Source: Acetobacteraceae bacterium
GTDB lineage: Bacteria; Pseudomonadota; Alphaproteobacteria; Acetobacterales; Acetobacteraceae
Assembly (NCBI GenBank): GCA_030041375.1
Contig: JASHOA010000063.1
Location: 31,814 to 95,813 of the forward strand
Direction: 5' to 3'
Length of the DNA: 64,000 nucleotides
The position numbers and the translations under genes were made by a program. Of the stretch, positions 1-9,010 are shown one piece after another (the first letter of the stretch is position 1; each line of letters starts with the position of its first letter). The notes below the pieces were generated by a model. That model saw only the letters and a program-made list of their open reading frames with translations. It ran no database searches and was not told the origin of the DNA.

Positions 1-398
1 AGGTGAAAGCCGTCGTGGACCGGCTGCGCGCCGCTCAGCGGCCGGAAGCGACCACTCACACGCGCGTCATCCGGCCCTGGGGCTCCTACGAAAGCCTGCT
101 CATGGGCGAGCGCTTCCAGGTCAAGCGCATCGTCGTCAACCCCGGCGGCATTCTCAGCCTGCAGAAGCACTTCCATCGCGCCGAGCACTGGACGGTTGTC
201 GCCGGCAGCGCGCTCGTCACGGTCGGCGAAAAGAAGCAACTGCTCAGCGAAAACGAAAGTATCTACATCCCGCTCGGCGCCGTGCACCGCATGGAGAATC
301 CGGGTCGCATCCCGATGGCCTTGATCGAGGTGCAATCCGGCGCCTATCTCGGAGAGGACGACATCGTCCGCCTCGAAGACAGCTACGGCCGTGCCTGA
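1..398 (+). CDS. manC: Mannose-1-phosphate guanylyltransferase / mannose-6-phosphate isomerase, C-terminal part (5' end outside window)
   Basis: Only the last ~131 codons are present; the gene enters from upstream. The visible part is the cupin-type (type II) phosphomannose isomerase domain of bifunctional ManC/AlgA proteins, which interconverts fructose-6-P and mannose-6-P. The absent N-terminal domain would make GDP-mannose. Diagnostic blocks are [15 protein letters not shown], the metal-site region [18 protein letters not shown], and [16 protein letters not shown] near the end. The GTG at position 3 lies in what should be the interdomain linker, so it is not taken as the start. GDP-mannose is the substrate of the epimerase at 9011 and of Gmd at 23751, so this gene probably feeds the whole polysaccharide locus. 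Confidence 0.9.
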   Translation, partial: VKAVVDRLRAAQRPEATTHTRVIRPWGSYESLLMGERFQVKRIVVNPGGILSLQKHFHRAEHWTVVAGSALVTVGEKKQLLSENESIYIPLGAVHRMENPGRIPMALIEVQSGAYLGEDDIVRLEDSYGRA

Positions 399-535
399 GA
401 CGATACGGCCTGGCAGCATGTTCCGCGAACGCCCGCCGATCGGAGGATCCGCCTCTGATGACGGCGTGACTGCCTGTGCGCCGGACGCTGAAACGCTCCG
501 TTTCGTTGCGGGCAGACGGTAACGCCGATCCGCTC

Positions 536-2863
536 ATGACGCGCTGGCCCGACATTCTCGTCGATGCGCGTGCCTTGCAGGACCCGGAGTATTCCCGGCG
601 CGGCATCGGCCGGCTGACCTCCAATCTCGTTGCCTCTGCGCGCACCGCCGCCCCGGAGCTCGAGGCCGCGCGATTCCTGGCACTTGTCGATCCTGCCATG
701 CCGCCGCTTTCGCCTGCGCACCGCGCCCTCTTCGATGCCGAGCGCTGCGCGGCCTCGCCCGCAGCCCTTCACCGCCCGGCCTGGTTCATCGAACCGTCGC
801 CGATGACGCACGATCCTCTCTTCGTCGCCCGCCTGCTCGGAGATTCAGAGATCTTCTCCGCTGCCGTGGTCTACGATTTCATCCCATTCGATGCGCCGGA
901 GCGCTATCTGACCCGCACCGAAACACGCCTCGCCTATCACACGGCTCTGGCCTGGCTTCGCCGCTACCGCCTCTTCCTGCCCATCTCTGCCAGCACTGCG
1001 GCCCGTCTCGCCACGCTGCTCCGCATTCCGGAACGCGACATCGCGACTGCCGGCGCGCCGCTCGATCCTCTCTTCGCCGCTTCCCCCTCCTCCGCGTCAC
1101 GGCGCCACGTGCTGGTGGCAGGAGGGGCAGACCCGCGCAAGAACGTCGAATGTCCGCTCCGCGCGCATGCCACGAGTACGGCACTCAACGCCGCCTGTGT
1201 TCCGATCGTCGTCAGCGGAATCTATCCGCCCTCCGAAGTCGAGCGGCTTGCCGCCCTGCATGAGGCAGAAGGTGGCGAGCCATCCCTGCTTTCCTTTGCC
1301 GGCGGTATCGACGATGCCGGGCTGGCCCGTCTCTACCGCGAATCGCTTGCCGTGGTCGTCGCCTCGCACGCGGAGGGGTTTTCGCTGCCGGTGATCGAGG
1401 CGATGGCGTCTGCCGCTCCGGTCTTCGCCTCCGCCATTCCCGTGCACTCGGAACTGGTCGCCGATTCCTCGTTGCTTTTCCCGCCCGGTGATCCGCTGGC
1501 GCTCGCCCGGCTGCTCGAGCGCGTGCTCCGCGAGCCTTCCTTCGCAGCCTCCGTTGTCGCCGCTCAAGAGGCCGTCTGGCCGCGCTTCCGCGCCGAGAGA
1601 GTGGCCGAGCGCTTCTGGCAGGCGATTGCCGCACGCGCCGCGCCACCCCGCCTTGCAACAGTGGGAATTGCGCGTGGCAGCCGGCCGCGCGTCGCACTCC
1701 TCACGCCTCTGCCGCCTGACCGCACCGGGGTCGCCGATTATTCGGCTGCCTCGGTCCAAGAGCTCGGCCGACGGGTCGAGCTGCATCTCTTCACCGCCAC
1801 GCCGTCCCCTGCGCCTGTGCCGGGCGCCACCAGCATTTGCCCGCTCTCTGCCCTGCCTTTCCTCTCGCACCGCTTCGACCGTATCGTCGGCGTGATCGGC
1901 AATTCGGAGTTTCACCTTCAGATCTTCAATCTGCTTCTGCGCTATGGCGGTGCGGCGATCGCACACGACGCGCGCATGCTCGGATTTTATCGCGTCCTGC
2001 TTGGCATGGAGCGGGCGCGTGCCGTCGCCTCGGCCGAGCTCGGCAGAAGCGTGGCACCCGAAGAGATCGATGCCTGGCTGGCAAACGAGGCCGAGCTTCC
2101 CACCCTCTTTCTCGGTGAGCTGGCCGCCGCCTGCACCCCGCTCATCTTCCATTCCCCGCGCACGGCCCGCCTCGCCGCCGAGCGCTACCACATCCCCGCG
2201 CATTGGCTGCCGTTCTCGCTGCAGCGACCCTGGCAGACCGCAGCGCTGCGGCCGGCAGCCCGCGCCGCAGCGCGGGCTCGCCTCGGTCTCTCCGGTGAGG
2301 AGATCGTGCTCGCCAGCTTCGGTTATGTGCACGAATCGAAATGCCCCGAGGAATGCATCTGGGCACTCGAGATGCTGCGCGGCTGGGGGATCGCGGCGCG
2401 CCTCGTCTTCGTTGGCGCCGTGCAGGGCGATGGCTTGCCGCTCCGGACGGTAGCAGAACGCCTTGCACTTGCCGATCGGGTGCAGTTCCTCGATGCCTAT
2501 ACAAGCGAAGCGGCATATCGTGACTGGTTGCTTGCCGCCGATCTCGCCATCCAGCTTCGCCGCTTCGGCTTCGGCAGCATCTCCGGCGCCCTCTCCGACT
2601 GCATCGCGGTGGCCTTGCCGACGATCGCCAACGCCGAGCTTGCCGAAGCCATGGAAGCCCCTTCCTTCGTTCGCACCATCCCTGACCCCGTCAGTCCGGT
2701 GCTGCTGGCCAATGCGGCAGCGGATCTGATCGCAGAAGGTGCGCACCACTCCCGCCCGCTCGCCGCAAGCGAGGAGTACGCAGCGACGCACAATTTCGCC
2801 CGCTATGCCGAGGGTCTCTGCAATCTTCTCGGTCTCGAGACAGAATGGCGGCAAGCGGCGTGA
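536..2863 (+). CDS. Double-domain GT-B glycosyltransferase
   Basis: A 775-residue protein that looks like two GT4-type glycosyltransferases in tandem. The first half opens with DILVDARALQ and RRGIGR, as in many polysaccharide GT4 enzymes, has an HVLVAGGADPRKN segment at the start of the nucleotide-binding lobe, and EGFSLPVIEAMA around residue 300, the sugar-nucleotide-binding region with its conserved glutamates. The second half restarts at VALLTPLPPDRTGVADY (about residue 385) and has its own C-lobe beginning VLASFGYVHESK. The ATG at 536 puts the first strand at the N-terminus; a GTG at 476 would add 20 unconserved residues. The stop overlaps the next glycosyltransferase, so the two are probably translationally coupled. 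Donor and acceptor cannot be read from sequence. Confidence 0.8.
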   Translation: MTRWPDILVDARALQDPEYSRRGIGRLTSNLVASARTAAPELEAARFLALVDPAMPPLSPAHRALFDAERCAASPAALHRPAWFIEPSPMTHDPLFVARLLGDSEIFSAAVVYDFIPFDAPERYLTRTETRLAYHTALAWLRRYRLFLPISASTAARLATLLRIPERDIATAGAPLDPLFAASPSSASRRHVLVAGGADPRKNVECPLRAHATSTALNAACVPIVVSGIYPPSEVERLAALHEAEGGEPSLLSFAGGIDDAGLARLYRESLAVVVASHAEGFSLPVIEAMASAAPVFASAIPVHSELVADSSLLFPPGDPLALARLLERVLREPSFAASVVAAQEAVWPRFRAERVAERFWQAIAARAAPPRLATVGIARGSRPRVALLTPLPPDRTGVADYSAASVQELGRRVELHLFTATPSPAPVPGATSICPLSALPFLSHRFDRIVGVIGNSEFHLQIFNLLLRYGGAAIAHDARMLGFYRVLLGMERARAVASAELGRSVAPEEIDAWLANEAELPTLFLGELAAACTPLIFHSPRTARLAAERYHIPAHWLPFSLQRPWQTAALRPAARAAARARLGLSGEEIVLASFGYVHESKCPEECIWALEMLRGWGIAARLVFVGAVQGDGLPLRTVAERLALADRVQFLDAYTSEAAYRDWLLAADLAIQLRRFGFGSISGALSDCIAVALPTIANAELAEAMEAPSFVRTIPDPVSPVLLANAAADLIAEGAHHSRPLAASEEYAATHNFARYAEGLCNLLGLETEWRQAA

Positions 2864-3966
2864 ACGAGGTCCTGATCGATCTTTCCGAGCTGGTCACGAA
2901 TCCGCTGCGTACGGGCATTCAGAGAGTGGAGCGTGAGCTCCTGCGCCATTGGCCTGGGCCCGCTTCCCTGGTGCCGTGCTGCTTCGATTCCGAAGCCGGC
3001 ACGCTGGTGCGCCTCTCTGATGACACTCTTGCCCGCCTCCTGAATGCGGGCGGCGAAGCCGAACCCCCGGCCAACGGCGCCGCCGCGCCGATCGCCCCCG
3101 ATCTCGCGGAGCGGATCATCTTCAATCCCGAGCTCTTCTACGACCGCTCTCGCGCCGCCTTCTATCGCCGCCTCTGTGGCGCCGGTGCGTCCCGCGTGAG
3201 CTGGCTCGTCCACGATTTCCTTCCCTGGCTGCAGCCTGCATTCTTCTCCCGCCGCGGCGCTTGCGATCGCATGGACTACCTCTTGGCGCTGCGCGCGGTG
3301 CCGCGCGTCGCGTTCGTCAGCGGGGAGACGCGCGCCGACTATCGGCGCGCGATCATGCGTGACGAGCAGAGTGGCGGGCCGGTCTTTCCCCTCGGCGGCG
3401 ACGGGCCCGGCCTTCCGAAGCAGAGTTTCGATGCGGCGCGGCGGGACTTCGTGGTGCTCGGGACGATCGAGCCACGCAAGAACGTGGCGGTGATTCTCGA
3501 GGCATTCCGGAGTCTCTGGGCAAAGGGAATTTCGGCACCGCTTGTCATGCTCGGGCGCGTCGTTGCCGAGGCGGAGCGCGAGCGGGCCATGCTCGCCGCC
3601 CTCGCCGATTGCCCGCTCTTCACCTTTGCCGAGCACCCGCAGGAGGCAACGGTCCGGGCGGCGCTCTGCCGCGCCCGTGCCCTCGTCACGGCAAGCGCTG
3701 CGGAGGGTTTCGGCCTCACGCCTTTCGAAGCGCTCGCCGCCGGAATTCCCGTCATCACGCCAGCCGACCTGCCCAGCATCCGGCTTCTGCCGGCGGACGG
3801 ACAACTTCGTCTGCCCGGCGTCAGCGCACCGGAAATCGCCGCCGCGGTCAGGCTTCTGCTGGACGATGCCACCGCCGCCCGTCTCTTCGCCGAAGCGGCG
3901 CGCCTTCACGTCCCGACCTGGGCTGATTTTGCCCGCGACATTTCCGCCTGGCTTCAGGAGGCCTGA
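2845..3966 (+). CDS. GT4-family glycosyltransferase
   Basis: A 373-residue GT-B glycosyltransferase. The N-terminus VLIDLSELVTNPLRTGIQRV is typical of mannosyl- and rhamnosyl-transferase-like GT4 enzymes. The C-lobe starts at FVVLGTIEPRKNV and carries AEGFGLTPFEALAAGIPVI, which includes the donor-binding glutamate. It overlaps the preceding gene. The ATG at 2845 gives a 19-bp overlap, while a GTG at 2860 in the same frame gives a GTGA overlap with the upstream stop and is an equally good start. It likely adds a sugar to a lipid-linked surface glycan in the cytoplasm. Substrate unknown. Confidence 0.8.
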   Translation: MAASGVNEVLIDLSELVTNPLRTGIQRVERELLRHWPGPASLVPCCFDSEAGTLVRLSDDTLARLLNAGGEAEPPANGAAAPIAPDLAERIIFNPELFYDRSRAAFYRRLCGAGASRVSWLVHDFLPWLQPAFFSRRGACDRMDYLLALRAVPRVAFVSGETRADYRRAIMRDEQSGGPVFPLGGDGPGLPKQSFDAARRDFVVLGTIEPRKNVAVILEAFRSLWAKGISAPLVMLGRVVAEAERERAMLAALADCPLFTFAEHPQEATVRAALCRARALVTASAAEGFGLTPFEALAAGIPVITPADLPSIRLLPADGQLRLPGVSAPEIAAAVRLLLDDATAARLFAEAARLHVPTWADFARDISAWLQEA

Positions 3967-3968
3967 TA

Positions 3969-4229
3969 CTGGCCACGCGCGCCCTGTCGCCGGCCTCGGG
4001 AGAATGGAGGAGGGAGACGAAGCCGGTCCACACTATTACGATCGGGGACCGCCAGGCCTGGCTCGCCGGTGCGCCTGACGACCCCTTCTGGCAGGCGCAG
4101 AAGGGCTTTGACTCCCGCCACTTTCCGATGGCGCGCTGCATCGGCAGTTCCCTTCCTGAGAAGACCATAACGCTCGACGTCGGGGCCAATATCGGGCTCG
4201 TCACCCTGGTCCTGGCCATGAGGTGCTGA
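3969..4229 (+). pseudogene. Truncated FkbM-type methyltransferase remnant
   Basis: This frame opens directly after the glycosyltransferase stop, without a good start codon (CTG or ATA only), and stops after about 86 codons. Its last 20 codons read as the SAM-binding motif I of FkbM-family methyltransferases (ITLDVGANIGLVTLVLA) and then hit a stop, so everything after motif I is missing. The preceding segment (DDPFWQAQKGFDSRHF) fits the lead-in of such proteins. I read it as the 5' stump of a decayed methyltransferase. A short expressed protein cannot be excluded but would lack the rest of the Rossmann fold. Confidence 0.55.
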
Positions 4230-4286
4230 CTGAACACGCTCTCTCTTGTCTGACCGAGCGGATTCACGTGCTTGCCTCTCCCCTTG

Positions 4287-4305
4287 GGAATCGCGAAGCG
4301 ATTCC
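4287..4305. repeat. Short hairpin between convergent genes
   Basis: Perfect 8-bp arms GGAATCGC and GCGATTCC separated by GAA, in the short gap between the plus-strand remnant and the minus-strand FkbM gene. There is no T-tract, so it is not a classical Rho-independent terminator, although its position between convergent genes would suit one. Confidence 0.4.
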
Positions 4306-4350
4306 AGGAGCACGATCCGCTCCAGGCGGGCGCGCCCGTCGGAGCCCGCT

Positions 4351-5706
4351 TCAGGACGGTTGATCGGGTGCGTGCGTTTCACCCGAAAGCGCAATCGTCA
4401 GCAAAGCCGTTTCCAGCGCCGCCATCTCGGTTCCGGCCGGCGCCTGTTCGGCCAGGAGCCTCGTGGACTCGCCCAGCCGCTGCTGCAGATCTGAGAGTTC
4501 GGCCAGCCGTGCCGGCACGTTCGAGAGTTCGGCCAGCCGCGCCTGCACGTTCGAGAGTTCCGCCAACCGCTCCTGGGTTGGGCCGATCAGGAAGCCCCGC
4601 GCGCGCCAGGCAAGTGGCCGGATGAGAGGCTTCACCGCCCGCCAGAACGGGCGCAGCAGCGCTTTGACGAGCGCGCGCGGCCGGATCCCGGTTGTCGAGG
4701 CGGTCTCGGAATCGACGGCGTGCAGGCCGGGCGGCCCCTCGCTGGGCTGACGCTCGGCGAAGAGCCGCTCGAGCCGCTCTGCTTCCTCCTGCACGTGCCC
4801 CAGTTCCTCGGCAAGACTCCTGTTCTTCGCTTCGCTTTCGCTGAGCTGCCGCTCCCGTTGCGTCTTCGCCTCGAGCTCGCAGAAATAGGCGCGCCGCAGG
4901 GCAAACGCTTCGGCCGAGGCCGCCGCCATCCCGGCCGCGAATTCCTTTTCCTTCCCGGCCAGCACACCCTCGATTCGCAGACAATCGGCGCGGGCAGCGG
5001 CGAGCTCTTGCGCGTGCGCGGCGTCGAAGCGCTCGAATTCATCCCAGACATTGGGCGGGGTGCGAAAATGCGGCGCCAGGTGAGCCTCCTGCTCGGCTGC
5101 CACGTAGAAACGATTGAGGCCGTCGAACCAGGCGAAGCGATAGCCCTGCGCGAGGAGGGCCGGCTCCCATGCCGCGTGACTGGCTTCCGGCCGGCCGGGC
5201 CACGTTGCCTCGATGACGAGAATCCAGGGCCGGAACGCCGAAAAATCCGCACCGGCAAGAACCTCCGCTTCCGCTCCTTCGACGTCGATCTTGAGGAAGT
5301 GGATGGGGCCCGTGGCGTACTCGCGGCAGATTCCACCAAGCGTCCGCACGCTGATGCGCCCGGGTGCGACCGTCCATCCAGCCGCCCGGTGCGCTTCTGC
5401 AATGACCGGATCGAGCGTCGAAAGTCCCGTCTGGGGAATGGTGAAGAAATCCCGCTCACCATCCGTCCTGCCGAGTGCGATGCCGAGAGTGACATCCTCC
5501 GGCCGCGCCGCCAGCACCGCCGCACAAAGCTCCGGCACCGGCTCGACATTCACGCCCCGCCAGCCATGTTCGTAGAAGGCGCGGCTCACCGAGTGACCAT
5601 CGATGATGGCGGCGCCAACGTCGATATAGAAGCCGCGTTGCACCGATTTGAGCGCGCGCCAGAGCAGGATATCCTCGTCGTTCTGCGCGTAGGAAACGAA
5701 CTTCAT
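4351..5706 (-). CDS. FkbM family methyltransferase with C-terminal coiled coil
   Basis: A 451-residue protein. Residues 1-200 are an FkbM-type SAM-dependent methyltransferase: MKFVSYAQNDEDILLWRAL, then FYIDVGAAIIDGHSVS (motif I), GVNVEPVPE (motif II) and FLKIDVEGAEAEVLAG, the conserved family signature. From about residue 240 the protein becomes Ala/Glu/Arg-rich and strongly coiled-coil, and the tail contains three copies of a 10-residue repeat starting RLAELSN. The start was set at the ATG opening MKFVSYAQND because upstream codons in frame are low-complexity and unconserved. Such enzymes O-methylate sugars of surface glycans; the coiled coil may tether it to glycosyltransferases. It is transcribed against its neighbours, so it has its own promoter. 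Confidence 0.8.
   Translation of the reverse strand: MKFVSYAQNDEDILLWRALKSVQRGFYIDVGAAIIDGHSVSRAFYEHGWRGVNVEPVPELCAAVLAARPEDVTLGIALGRTDGERDFFTIPQTGLSTLDPVIAEAHRAAGWTVAPGRISVRTLGGICREYATGPIHFLKIDVEGAEAEVLAGADFSAFRPWILVIEATWPGRPEASHAAWEPALLAQGYRFAWFDGLNRFYVAAEQEAHLAPHFRTPPNVWDEFERFDAAHAQELAAARADCLRIEGVLAGKEKEFAAGMAAASAEAFALRRAYFCELEAKTQRERQLSESEAKNRSLAEELGHVQEEAERLERLFAERQPSEGPPGLHAVDSETASTTGIRPRALVKALLRPFWRAVKPLIRPLAWRARGFLIGPTQERLAELSNVQARLAELSNVPARLAELSDLQQRLGESTRLLAEQAPAGTEMAALETALLTIALSGETHAPDQPS
4491..4580. repeat. Three tandem 30-bp units inside the FkbM gene
   Basis: Three consecutive 30-bp units, the first two nearly identical and the third diverged, encode the repeated RLAELSN decapeptides of the coiled-coil tail on the minus strand. 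A unit length that is a multiple of three keeps the frame, so copy number could vary by slippage without breaking the gene. Confidence 0.75.
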
Positions 5707-6508
5707 GCGATGGGCTGGACTCCCCCGTGGCCAGGATCCGTTGCCTTCCGGCAGAGACATGCAACGGATAGGGCGTGCCCGGCGCCGCGTCCAGCCTTGC
5801 TCCCGGCCCTCCGCCCTGCCCGAGCTTTTCGTGCCGAGTTCCTGCATTGCTGCCCGGAGGGGGGACGGGTCCGCCAGTTCGCCGGTGAAGAGTCGTTGGC
5901 GATAGCTCCGGCCGGTTCCGGCCATGCGCAATTTCGAAGCGAGATGGGCCGGCTTCCCGGCGACCATCGCGCCGAAAATGCCAGCTCATGCGCGGTCGTC
6001 ATCTCGCCGGCACGGGGGGCGCCCGGTGGCCCGGGGGCGGATGGTCGTCTCTTCCGGCCGTCGATCCGGGCATGAGCCCGTGCAATCATCCGGCCGATTT
6101 CATGATCGAACGGAGGCGATCCGCCGCTCTCCGCAACGGCGCCGTCAGACGCCTGTTCCCGTCTCGCCAGCAGTCCGTTCCTCGCCGTTCTTTCCTTGCC
6201 CGGAGGCAATCTTGCCTCGAAAACCGCGCGCCGGTCCCACACCCTCGACGAAGCTCCGCCTTCGCGGGCACGTCTTTCCCCATTGCTTGCCGAAAACCCG
6301 TCATGCTAGAGGCCCCGCGTGTCGTCCGACGGCCCGGTTCGGCCGCCGGCAGAACGACGTTGCGGCGTTACCCGTACGTCGGCTGCGCCCGCCCCGGCTC
6401 GCCACTGTCGGGATGGAAATCTTTGTCGGAATACGGGAAGGCAGGCCGCAAGCGAAGGCGCGCTGACCGGCAGGCCCGCTGCCAGCGGGGCAACTCCGAG
6501 GTGCTGCG
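5707..6508. other. 802-bp stretch without a recognised gene
   Basis: This lies between the divergently transcribed FkbM gene and the large glycosyltransferase gene. Open frames exist on both strands (GC-rich DNA), but their translations are Arg/Pro/Ser-rich without any recognisable motif, and none has a convincing ribosome-binding site. It must contain promoters for both flanking genes. I see no dispersed repeat in it. Confidence 0.5.
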
Positions 6509-8995
6509 ATGCTGTCGATAATCCTCTACGGCCGCAACGACAGCTACGGCTACAACCTGCACAAGCGCGCTGCCTTGAGCCTGAACTGCATGGCCGAGGT
6601 GCTCGGAGCCGAAGGCGACGAGATCCTGTTCGTCGATTACAACACGCCCGACGATTATCCGACCTTCCCCGAGGCGATCCGCGACACGCTGACCGCGCGA
6701 GCGCGCAAGCTCTTGCGTATCTTTCGCGTGCGGCCGGCACAGCACGCGCGATTCCGCGACCGCACGCACCTCCAGGCGATCGAGCCGGTGGCACGCAATG
6801 TCGCACTCAGGCGCTCGAATCCGGCCAATCGCTGGATCCTGTCAACCAACACCGACATGATCTTCGTGCCGCGCACGAATTTGTCGCTGAGCGACGTCGC
6901 CGCCAGGCTGGAAGACGCTCTGTACCACTTGCCCCGTTTCGAGATACCGGAAACACTGTGGGAAAGCCTCGATCGATTCGATCCCGCGGGCACCATCCGC
7001 GAGATCGGGCGCTGGGGGTGGGATCTCCACCTGAACGAAATCGTGCTCGGTTCGGACGCCATCCTGTTCGACGCGCCGGGTAATTTTCAGCTCGCTCCAC
7101 GGGCCGATCTTTTCCGGATCGACGGCTTCGATGAGCGGATGTTGCTCGGCTGGCACGTCGACTCCAACCTCGCCCGCCGCCTCGGCTTTGTGCATGGCCC
7201 GCCGCGCCCGCTTGTCGACCGCTTTTTCGGCTATCACTGCGATCATACACGCCAGGTCACCCCGGCGCACCGTCACGACCGGGTGCAGAACGATACGGAG
7301 CGCTGGATCGACGGCGTGAGCGAAGCGGCCATTCCCGAACAGCGCGAGACTTGGGGCCTGGCTGGCGAAACAGTCGAGGAGATCCGCCTCGGCGACGATC
7401 TCGGCCGGTATCTTCGCTCGCTCCGCGCCGGCATCGGGGAGGCGATGCGCGCGCCATCCGAGGTCGCCTACGTCGCGGAGAACTACGACAAGATCGGCTA
7501 TGATCCCCGGCACGTCATGCCATATCTCGTCGATGCGCTCTCTTGCTACCCGCGGGCAACCAGCATCGGTTGGATTGGAGTGGAACCCGAACTGCTGGCA
7601 CGTTTCGCCGCTGCATGGCGAGCACTCGGTTTCGTCGGTGACTTGTTGATTCCAGTCGAGGCGCACTGGCTCACCGCAGCGACGCCAGGCGTCACCCGCC
7701 GCGTCGGCTTTCCCGAGCTTGCCGATGCGAGCGACGTCTTCGTGACCGACTTCGGGCCTCGACACGCCGACCACAGCAGAGGCAAAACCTGGGCCACGCA
7801 TGCCGTCAGGCTGGTGAATCTCTGGTTCCGCAAGCTGGTCATGAGCGAACGGAGAAGGTTGCAGAACGCTGCGACGGCGCCGCGACGTTTCATCGCGGTC
7901 AACTCCGTGCACGGCGAGTTTCAAGAGCTCGTGCGCGCCCACATCGGCGCGCCGCTCGCTCCCATCGCGACCCGGCTCAGACAGGGTTTCGTGCTGCCCG
8001 CGGACAATGCGATTCGCCCGCTGCTGTCCCTGCTCGAGGCGGGGGTCGCGGGTCGCAAAGAGGGCACAGCCATCGCCGCACTGCGCGGCACCGAGGGTCA
8101 TGTCTTCTATGGCGGCAGCCTCGACCTGCTGGCAGGCACCTACCGCCTCTCGGTCAGCTTCGCGCGGCAGGAGCTCCCGCGCTCCTTCCCCGAGGCGCAT
8201 CTCATGGTGCTCGAAGTCGTGACGGGGAACCATTACTTCGCCTGGCGGGAGATTTCCGCAACCGACCTGGTCGAAGGCAAGGTCGCGCTCGAGTTCGCAG
8301 TGACAGAGGAAGCCTCGTTCTATTTGCTGCCGTTCAGAATCGAGTTCCGGCTCTTCACCCGCGGTCTCGCCGAGGCGCTGGTCACGGGCGTGATGCTGGA
8401 ACCTCTGGAGGCCGCCGCTGGGCAGTCTCCGGCGGAGCCCGATTGGCTCCCCCTGATGTATTTCGGCACCGCCGGCGGACCGCCGCCCAAGCGATCACCA
8501 TGGTGGCGCCCGACTCGCCCCGCGCTCGTCACACACGCCCCGGATGGAATGCGCCGCGCCACTTCCGCCGGGGTTCTCGCGCGCAAGGGCGAAGACGGCT
8601 GCGTCGTGTTCGGCCCGTACGCCACTTTGCAACCCGGCCGGCACCTTCTCGAGGTCGATCTCGCACCCGATCCAGGCGACAGGGAAGGGGTCCGGATCGA
8701 AGCAGGGCAGATCAATCTCGATGTGTTCTCCGTTGGCGACGACGAATTCCTGGCGCAACACGCCCTGCCGGCGCGTGCCCTGGCGGGGGAGACCGAACGG
8801 CTTGAGTTCACGGTCCCGGATCGTCCCGACGGCGCCGGCAACCCGATCCGTCTCGAGTTCCGCGTCTGGTCCTCGGGGGCGATCGGGTTCATGGTCCGGA
8901 GCGTTCGCACCCGCCCGCTTGCGCTGCTGCCGATCGGGCAGGCCCGGGCGGAGCCGGATGCCGTCGAGCCGATGGGAGTGGCGGCAGCAAGCTGA
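6509..8995 (+). CDS. Large glycosyltransferase-like protein with two C-terminal beta domains
   Basis: An 828-residue protein. The N-terminus (MLSIILYGRNDSYGYNLHKR, then EILFVDYNTPDDYPTFPEAI) resembles a GT-A nucleotide-sugar-binding fold. WILSTNTDMIF around residues 110-120 could supply the metal-binding acidic residues, and LFRIDGFDERMLLGWHVDSN around 205 looks like the acceptor-side GT2 region. A middle part (about 310-500) is not recognised. The C-terminal third holds two similar ~110-residue segments predicted to be beta-sandwiches (see findings). No transmembrane segment. It is followed after 15 bp by the GDP-mannose 3,5-epimerase gene, suggesting co-expression. A cytoplasmic transferase in capsule or exopolysaccharide assembly is the best guess. 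Confidence 0.6.
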   Translation: MLSIILYGRNDSYGYNLHKRAALSLNCMAEVLGAEGDEILFVDYNTPDDYPTFPEAIRDTLTARARKLLRIFRVRPAQHARFRDRTHLQAIEPVARNVALRRSNPANRWILSTNTDMIFVPRTNLSLSDVAARLEDALYHLPRFEIPETLWESLDRFDPAGTIREIGRWGWDLHLNEIVLGSDAILFDAPGNFQLAPRADLFRIDGFDERMLLGWHVDSNLARRLGFVHGPPRPLVDRFFGYHCDHTRQVTPAHRHDRVQNDTERWIDGVSEAAIPEQRETWGLAGETVEEIRLGDDLGRYLRSLRAGIGEAMRAPSEVAYVAENYDKIGYDPRHVMPYLVDALSCYPRATSIGWIGVEPELLARFAAAWRALGFVGDLLIPVEAHWLTAATPGVTRRVGFPELADASDVFVTDFGPRHADHSRGKTWATHAVRLVNLWFRKLVMSERRRLQNAATAPRRFIAVNSVHGEFQELVRAHIGAPLAPIATRLRQGFVLPADNAIRPLLSLLEAGVAGRKEGTAIAALRGTEGHVFYGGSLDLLAGTYRLSVSFARQELPRSFPEAHLMVLEVVTGNHYFAWREISATDLVEGKVALEFAVTEEASFYLLPFRIEFRLFTRGLAEALVTGVMLEPLEAAAGQSPAEPDWLPLMYFGTAGGPPPKRSPWWRPTRPALVTHAPDGMRRATSAGVLARKGEDGCVVFGPYATLQPGRHLLEVDLAPDPGDREGVRIEAGQINLDVFSVGDDEFLAQHALPARALAGETERLEFTVPDRPDGAGNPIRLEFRVWSSGAIGFMVRSVRTRPLALLPIGQARAEPDAVEPMGVAAAS

Positions 8996-9010
8996 GGCCG
9001 AGGAGAGAAG

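Noticed and set aside
1097..2854. 585-codon minus-strand frame
   Set aside because: Shadow of the double glycosyltransferase gene; composition typical of antisense GC-rich DNA.
4491..4580. Possible CRISPR-like repeats
   Set aside because: The 30-bp units are directly adjacent without spacers and encode an in-frame peptide repeat, so this is a coding tandem repeat.
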